Both the position numbers and the translations under genes were made by a program. Source: Ruminococcus sp. (GTDB lineage: Bacteria > Bacillota > Clostridia > Oscillospirales > Ruminococcaceae). From it: a stretch of DNA of 64,000 bases. The stretch covers positions 1-64,000 of the forward strand of contig JAJBSV010000012.1 in assembly GCA_020861185.1 (NCBI GenBank), written 5' to 3'. A model generated the notes under the pieces. The model saw only the letters and a program-made list of their open reading frames with translations. It had not been told where the DNA came from and did no database searches. This document shows positions 59,312-64,000 of this stretch, in pieces (position 1 is the first letter of the stretch; each line of letters starts with the position of its first letter).

Positions 59312-59340
59312 TAACCCCACCGTAGAGATGCGGTGGGGTT
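59312..59340. terminator. intrinsic terminator
   Basis: AACCCCACCG-TAGAGATG-CGGTGGGGTT. Confidence 0.8.
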
Positions 59341-59362
59341 GATTTTTGCAGTAAAACAAAAA

Positions 59363-59437
59363 TTACAACGAAAAATGTAGCCGACATTACACTTTTTGCA
59401 GGGAAAAAGTGTGTACGGCTACATTTTTTACAACGAA
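59363..59437. repeat. palindromic element flanked by 10-bp direct repeats TTACAACGAA
   Basis: Nested stems AAAATGTAGCCG/CGGCTACATTTT and ACACTTTTT/AAAAAGTGT. Confidence 0.75.
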
Positions 59438-59558
59438 TAGGTGTTAAGCTCTTAAATATGCGAACGTTTGAGCATATAGTCCCTTATTAATAGTGACTTA
59501 TTGTATGTAGACTTTTTGTATTCACATTTTATAATTAAAAACATAGAGGTGAAATTTC

Positions 59559-59771
59559 ATGGATATCGTTAAAGTCTTTGGAACAAACTTAAAGAAATAT
59601 CGCACTGCCTTAGGCTTGTCTCAAGAAGCATTTGCAGAAAAATGTGGTATGCACAGAACATATATCAGTGCAATCGAATGCCACCGCCGTAGCATTTCGC
59701 TTGAGAATGTTCAAAGGATAGCAGATGCGCTTGGAGTTGAAACTTATAAATTATTTTTGGAGGAAAAATAG
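59559..59771 (+). CDS. XRE-family HTH regulator (R-M controller-like)
   Basis: FGTNLKKYRTALGLSQEAFAEKCGMHRTYISAIECHRRSISLENVQRIADAL. Confidence 0.9.
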   Translation: MDIVKVFGTNLKKYRTALGLSQEAFAEKCGMHRTYISAIECHRRSISLENVQRIADALGVETYKLFLEEK

Positions 59772-59774
59772 AAA

Positions 59775-60507
59775 TTGATTACAACACTTGACGACTTCAT
59801 ACGAGAATACAAAAGAATCATCAATATGGGATGGATAAAAGCACACCGTTCAGGACCTACTGGCATCGGAAAGACATTGGAAGACCTTCTCGGAATCAAA
59901 GAAAACAATCTTGACATGCCGGATTTTGGAGAATATGAGCTAAAATCTTGCCGAATTGACTCAAACAGCATGCTGACTATGTTCACCAAATCACCACAGC
60001 CAAGAAAATCAAATACATATCTCCGCTTGAAGTATGGCTATTCCAGCGATACTTATTTCAGTGACGAAAAAGTTATTCATTCAACACTATCGGCAAATCG
60101 CTTCACCAAAATCTCAAGTAGCGGACACAGTCTCAAAATCTCTTGCCTTGAAGATGGCATTTATATTGAATCAGAATCTGGAATAGAAAATGTTTTTTTG
60201 GTCAAAAGCTAACCTTAAAAAATGCTTTGAGAAAAAATATAAAAACAAATTTGTTTACGCCAAGGCTGATTCAAGAGGTAGCGGAGCAAATGAAGAATTC
60301 CGCTTTATAAGCGCTTTCGAGGTGTCCGGATTCAACTATGACTCATTTATTCACCTATTAGAATCGGGAAAAATCTACGTTGATTTGCGCATAGGACAAT
60401 ATCACGGTGGAGCAAAAGACGGAAAGACACATGACCACGGCACCAGATTCAGAATCAAAGAAATCGACCAGCCACTATTATTCACTCACAACATACAAAT
60501 TGTATAA
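59775..60507 (+). pseudogene. MvaI/BcnI-family restriction endonuclease, frameshifted at a T7 tract (~60,190)
   Basis: HRSGPTGIGKTLEDLLGIKENN...DFGEYELKSCR in frame 1; SKANLKKCFEKKY...DLRIGQYHGGAKDGKTHDHGTRFRI in the next frame; junction GTTTTTTTGG. Confidence 0.8.
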
Positions 60508-60527
60508 AAAAAGGGCTATCTGCCCTC

Positions 60528-62003
60528 TTATTTTTTTCGCAATACAACTATACGCTCGTTAGTCATCGTTGACGACTTTTGCCCTACCTCATTTGTTGGA
60601 GAGTTCAATGACGGCATAGTTTTATTAACAATATTTCGGTCTATTGTGTACACATATTCCATGTCATATTGTGTGGCTAGTTCTGCTATAATGACATCAG
60701 TGCGAAGAATTTCTCCTTTTACTGTCCTATTACCGACGACCCAAAATTGATACCCAGCTTCTCTTGTCTTTTGGGAAATAGTAGAAATAGATTTGTCTAG
60801 GTCACAATAGAAACTATACACATCTCCTGCTCGCTTGAAATCAATATCGCGAATAACGCTAAGTGACTTTTTTAATGTATCACTCTTAATATCAGATTCA
60901 AACCAGTCTGTATGCTTAGTTCCCCCCATCAATGAACGGTCAATTCCCATGATTTCTTTTTCAGAAAGATTATCAAGATTAAGCCACTGCAGTGACAAGC
61001 GACTATACTCACCATATGCGACAGTTGTACGGCTGTCACCATATGGTGGTGAGGTAATGACTAAATCCACAGAATCATCCGGTATATCCATAAGAGTACA
61101 AGAATCACCTCTATAAACAGTAACCTTTGATTTAGGGAAAGTCATTTCGTATCTTTTCACAAAATCATTCATTTTACCGATATTGCGTTGCAATATATTC
61201 GTGAAGGTACCGATAACTTCCGGTTTAAATGCTTCTACTTTTGCCGGCGGCATCCTGAACATTTTGAATTCGCCATTCCTTCTGTTAGAAACAAATCTGA
61301 TAGTCTCACTAAAAGCAACAAAAATGAAATCACGAATATCTTCGTTGTGTACTTTCAGTATTTCGGTCTTTATCAAAGAAAGAAGAAGAATCGCACGCGG
61401 CTTAAACCAATAACCGATATTTCTAAAGTCAGGAACTTCAATATCCAAGTAATTATCGCCTACATACTTTCGCAAGTAATCAGGCGCACCTTCTCCCCAT
61501 CCTTGCTTGGCAGTCAAATCGAGCTTATAAGCGTTTTGTATAACATCGTCCACTCCATCAACCTGTAGCTGACAGTCATAATATCTGTTCTTAATTCTCT
61601 CAGTAAGATTATCTGCCTCTCGTTTCAGTTCGTCAACATCCAAAGGAGTCGTTTTCACCTTGCACAGAAGCACAGCTAATGGGTTCATGTCATTGCCACA
61701 GACGTTTTGAATTCCGGCAAGCATTCCTTCCACTAAAACTGTGCCTGACCCTGCAAACGGATCCAAGAGGGACTCAACCGGCATGATTTCTTTTACTATT
61801 CTGATAATATTTCTGCTGATTGGACAAACCATCATTGCAGGATAGTTATGGATACCATGCGTATACTCATGAACATCTTCATTTTTGAAATCCCAATAGT
61901 CCGCTGGCAACGACTTAAGGGCAGAGATTAATTTAGCATCGGCAACACCAATCTCTTTAGTGGCTAACGGTCTAAATTCCTGACATTCACTGTACCTACA
62001 CAT
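60528..62003 (-). CDS. amino-methyltransferase (probable m4C) of type II R-M system
   Basis: LLDPFAGSGTVLVEGMLAG and VDLVITSPPYGDSRTTVAYGEYSRLSLQWL. Confidence 0.85.
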   Translation of the reverse strand: MCRYSECQEFRPLATKEIGVADAKLISALKSLPADYWDFKNEDVHEYTHGIHNYPAMMVCPISRNIIRIVKEIMPVESLLDPFAGSGTVLVEGMLAGIQNVCGNDMNPLAVLLCKVKTTPLDVDELKREADNLTERIKNRYYDCQLQVDGVDDVIQNAYKLDLTAKQGWGEGAPDYLRKYVGDNYLDIEVPDFRNIGYWFKPRAILLLSLIKTEILKVHNEDIRDFIFVAFSETIRFVSNRRNGEFKMFRMPPAKVEAFKPEVIGTFTNILQRNIGKMNDFVKRYEMTFPKSKVTVYRGDSCTLMDIPDDSVDLVITSPPYGDSRTTVAYGEYSRLSLQWLNLDNLSEKEIMGIDRSLMGGTKHTDWFESDIKSDTLKKSLSVIRDIDFKRAGDVYSFYCDLDKSISTISQKTREAGYQFWVVGNRTVKGEILRTDVIIAELATQYDMEYVYTIDRNIVNKTMPSLNSPTNEVGQKSSTMTNERIVVLRKK

Positions 62004-62048
62004 TTACCCACCTCTACAAATCAAAGCAAATAGTAACCTTTGCGTAAC

Positions 62049-62792
62049 TCACTCTTCCCCATCCTCCTCCGGCATATCCCAGTTGTGATATACCTGCTGG
62101 ACGTCGTCGTTGTCGTCGAGGGCGTCGAGGAGGAGACCCATGAACTTGAGCTGGGTTTCGTCGGTGAGGGTGGTATAGGTCGAGGGAATCATCGTGTCCT
62201 CTGCCGAGACGAGCTTATAGCCCGTTCCGGAAAGCTTCTCGGAAATCTTATAAACGTCGTTCGGGTCGGTGGAGACTTCGATAACATCATCTTCGACGTT
62301 GAAGTCGTTTGCGCCGGCATCGAAGCAGTCCTCCATCAGCTTGTCTTCGTCGACTCCGTCGTTCTCGAGGACGATAACGCCCTTGCGGGTGAACATGAAG
62401 GAAACACAACCGGTCGTGCCCATGTTTCCGCCGAACTTGTCGAAGTAGTGGCGGACATCTGCCGCAGTGCGGTTCTTGTTGTCGGTGAGGCACTCGACGA
62501 TGATGGCGACTCCGCCGGGACCGTAGCCCTCATAAACCATCGTCTCGTAGCTGTTCTTGTCGTTGTCGCCGGCGGCTTTCTTGATAACACGCTCGATGTT
62601 GTCGTTCGGGACGTTATTAGCCTTCGCCTTGGCGATAAGGTCTCTCAGCTTGGAGTTGGACGCAGGGTCAGGACCTCCCTCCTTGACGCAGACGGTAATC
62701 TCTCTGCCCATACGGGTGAAGACCTTCGCCTTCGCGCCGTCCGCAATTTCCTTCTTGCGCTTGATGTTGTTCCACTTTGAATGTCCTGACAT
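62049..62792 (-). CDS. YebC/PmpR family transcriptional regulator
   Basis: MSGHSKWNNIKRKKEIADGAKAKVFTRMGREI. Confidence 0.97.
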   Translation of the reverse strand: MSGHSKWNNIKRKKEIADGAKAKVFTRMGREITVCVKEGGPDPASNSKLRDLIAKAKANNVPNDNIERVIKKAAGDNDKNSYETMVYEGYGPGGVAIIVECLTDNKNRTAADVRHYFDKFGGNMGTTGCVSFMFTRKGVIVLENDGVDEDKLMEDCFDAGANDFNVEDDVIEVSTDPNDVYKISEKLSGTGYKLVSAEDTMIPSTYTTLTDETQLKFMGLLLDALDDNDDVQQVYHNWDMPEEDGEE

Positions 62793-62804
62793 GTAAATCT
62801 CTCC

Positions 62805-63227
62805 TTAGTTTAATGCTGAGTCCTGATTTGTCCAAATAATTTCAAATAATTCGCGAACCCGCTCCTGCTGTCCCGTCAGATATAAGTATCCGAAAAGGCA
62901 CTCGAGTGCGGTCGCTGTTCTGTATTCACGGACGCTTGAATGCTTCGGCGGAGTGATTCCTCCGGCATTCCTTCCTCTGCGGAAGATGTCCGATTCCTCT
63001 TCCGAAAGAAGAGGCAAAATTTTTTCGCTCACAGCCGACTGAAACTCACAGCAGACGTACTTGACCGTGAGACTGTGGAGCTTTCCGGCGGGCATATTGG
63101 CGCTCAGGATGAGCTTTTCTCTGACGAGCTGTTCATAAACGCTGTCGCCCATGAATGCGAGCGCAGTGGGACTGTATTGTCCCACTTCCTTTTTATCCAA
63201 AGCCTTGAACGACATTCTATCCTCCAA
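62805..63227 (-). CDS. mrnC: Mini-ribonuclease 3
   Basis: SPTALAFMGDSVYEQLVREKL...FRRGRNAGGITPPKHSSVREYRTATALECLFGYLYLTG. Confidence 0.92.
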   Translation of the reverse strand: MEDRMSFKALDKKEVGQYSPTALAFMGDSVYEQLVREKLILSANMPAGKLHSLTVKYVCCEFQSAVSEKILPLLSEEESDIFRRGRNAGGITPPKHSSVREYRTATALECLFGYLYLTGQQERVRELFEIIWTNQDSALN

Positions 63228-63229
63228 AG

Positions 63230-64000
63230 CTACTTGACGTAGTCAAACTCATAGCCGCAGACGGAAACGGTGTCGCCGTCCGCTACTCCCTGCTTCTCGA
63301 GCTCTGCGATAATTCCGCTCGACTGGAGAACAAGCTCGAAATGCTGAAGCGACTCGTAGTCGTTCGGGTCTATCATGCGGATAATTCCCTCGAGCCATTC
63401 CGCTTCGACGAAGTAAACGCCATCCTCGACTGTTACCTCGAAGCTTCTGTCCTTTGCAAGCTCCTCCGGGTTCCACTCGGGAGCCTGTTCGGGCTCGAAG
63501 ACCTTGAGCGGCGGGAGCTTTGAAAGCTCTTCGGCGCAATAGTCGACTAGCTCCTTCGTTCCCATTGTGGTCGCGGCGGAAATCTCGAAGACGGGAAGTC
63601 CCATATCCTCGATATACTCCCTGAACCTAGCCATCTGCTCCTCGGTCGCCATGTCGCACTTGTTGGCGGCTACGACCTGCGGCACGTTCGCCAGATCCTC
63701 GCTGAAATTGGCGAGTTCCCGGTTTATCGCTTCGTAATCCTCGATTGGGTCTCTGCCCTCCGAGCCGGAAACGTCCACAACATGGACTATCAAACGACAC
63801 CTCTCGACATGTCTTAAGAACTCGTGCCCGAGTCCTATTCCTTCGCTTGCGCCCTCGATAAGTCCCGGGATGTCCGCCATGACGAACGAATTGCCGTCGG
63901 CGACTTTAACTACTCCCAGAACGGGGGTCAGAGTCGTAAAGTGATAGTTCGCAATCTTCGGCTTTGCCGCCGATACGACCGATATGAGCGTCGATTTTCC
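63230..64000 (-). CDS. obg: Obg-family GTPase (N-terminus beyond window)
   Basis: GKSTLISVVSAAKPKIANYHFTTLTPVLGVV...MADIPGLIEGASEGIGLGHEFLRHVERC; C-terminal OCT-like domain. Confidence 0.95.
   Translation of the reverse strand, partial: GKSTLISVVSAAKPKIANYHFTTLTPVLGVVKVADGNSFVMADIPGLIEGASEGIGLGHEFLRHVERCRLIVHVVDVSGSEGRDPIEDYEAINRELANFSEDLANVPQVVAANKCDMATEEQMARFREYIEDMGLPVFEISAATTMGTKELVDYCAEELSKLPPLKVFEPEQAPEWNPEELAKDRSFEVTVEDGVYFVEAEWLEGIIRMIDPNDYESLQHFELVLQSSGIIAELEKQGVADGDTVSVCGYEFDYVK

Noticed and set aside
62040-62780. 246-aa plus-strand ORF
   Set aside because: Exact antisense shadow of the clear yebC gene.

Overview
This is a low-GC Firmicutes (Clostridia-type) genomic window. Positions ~1-52,520 are the right part of a large Tn1549/CTn-family integrative conjugative element (ICE). 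Positions ~52,521-64,000 are chromosome (nitroreductase, prmA, folT, a type II R-M locus, yebC, mini-III RNase, obg). The right ICE boundary is a truncated tRNA-Ser(CGA) 3' end at ~52,459-52,520. The left end, the integrase and the ICE relaxase are not in the window. The ICE backbone on the minus strand contains Rep, PcfB, VirD4, Maff2 x2, VirB6-like, PrgI, VirB4, DNA methylase, CD1108-like, DUF4315, DUF4366, TopB, ArdC/DUF3849, TTRAP, ArdA and Cys-rich VLP. Its virD4 coupling-protein gene is split by a ~15.6-kb Tn4451-like serine-recombinase mobilizable element (31,652-47,263). The split falls in the motif KLAAG|KTAKS, and removing the element restores a 589-aa ORF. The nested element carries TnpX-type recombinase, TnpV, TnpW, a MobV-like relaxase, primase/VapE, a giant BspA-like surface protein and a remnant R-M operon. 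The left cargo (1-13.2 kb) is defence-like: McrBC with an EVE domain, tandem Sel1 proteins (one decayed), a stand-alone paralogue of the McrB N-terminal domain, a small alarmone-hydrolase-like HD protein, and a SAM-clan riboswitch driving a MORN-like gene. The most interesting loci are (i) an Rpn-family nuclease with an internal RBS/ATG and two further tandem copies of its C-terminal mini-ORF, (ii) the ICE/IME nesting with a shared oriT-like sequence, and (iii) the riboswitch-controlled cargo. All family names come from reading the sequence by eye; no database search was run.
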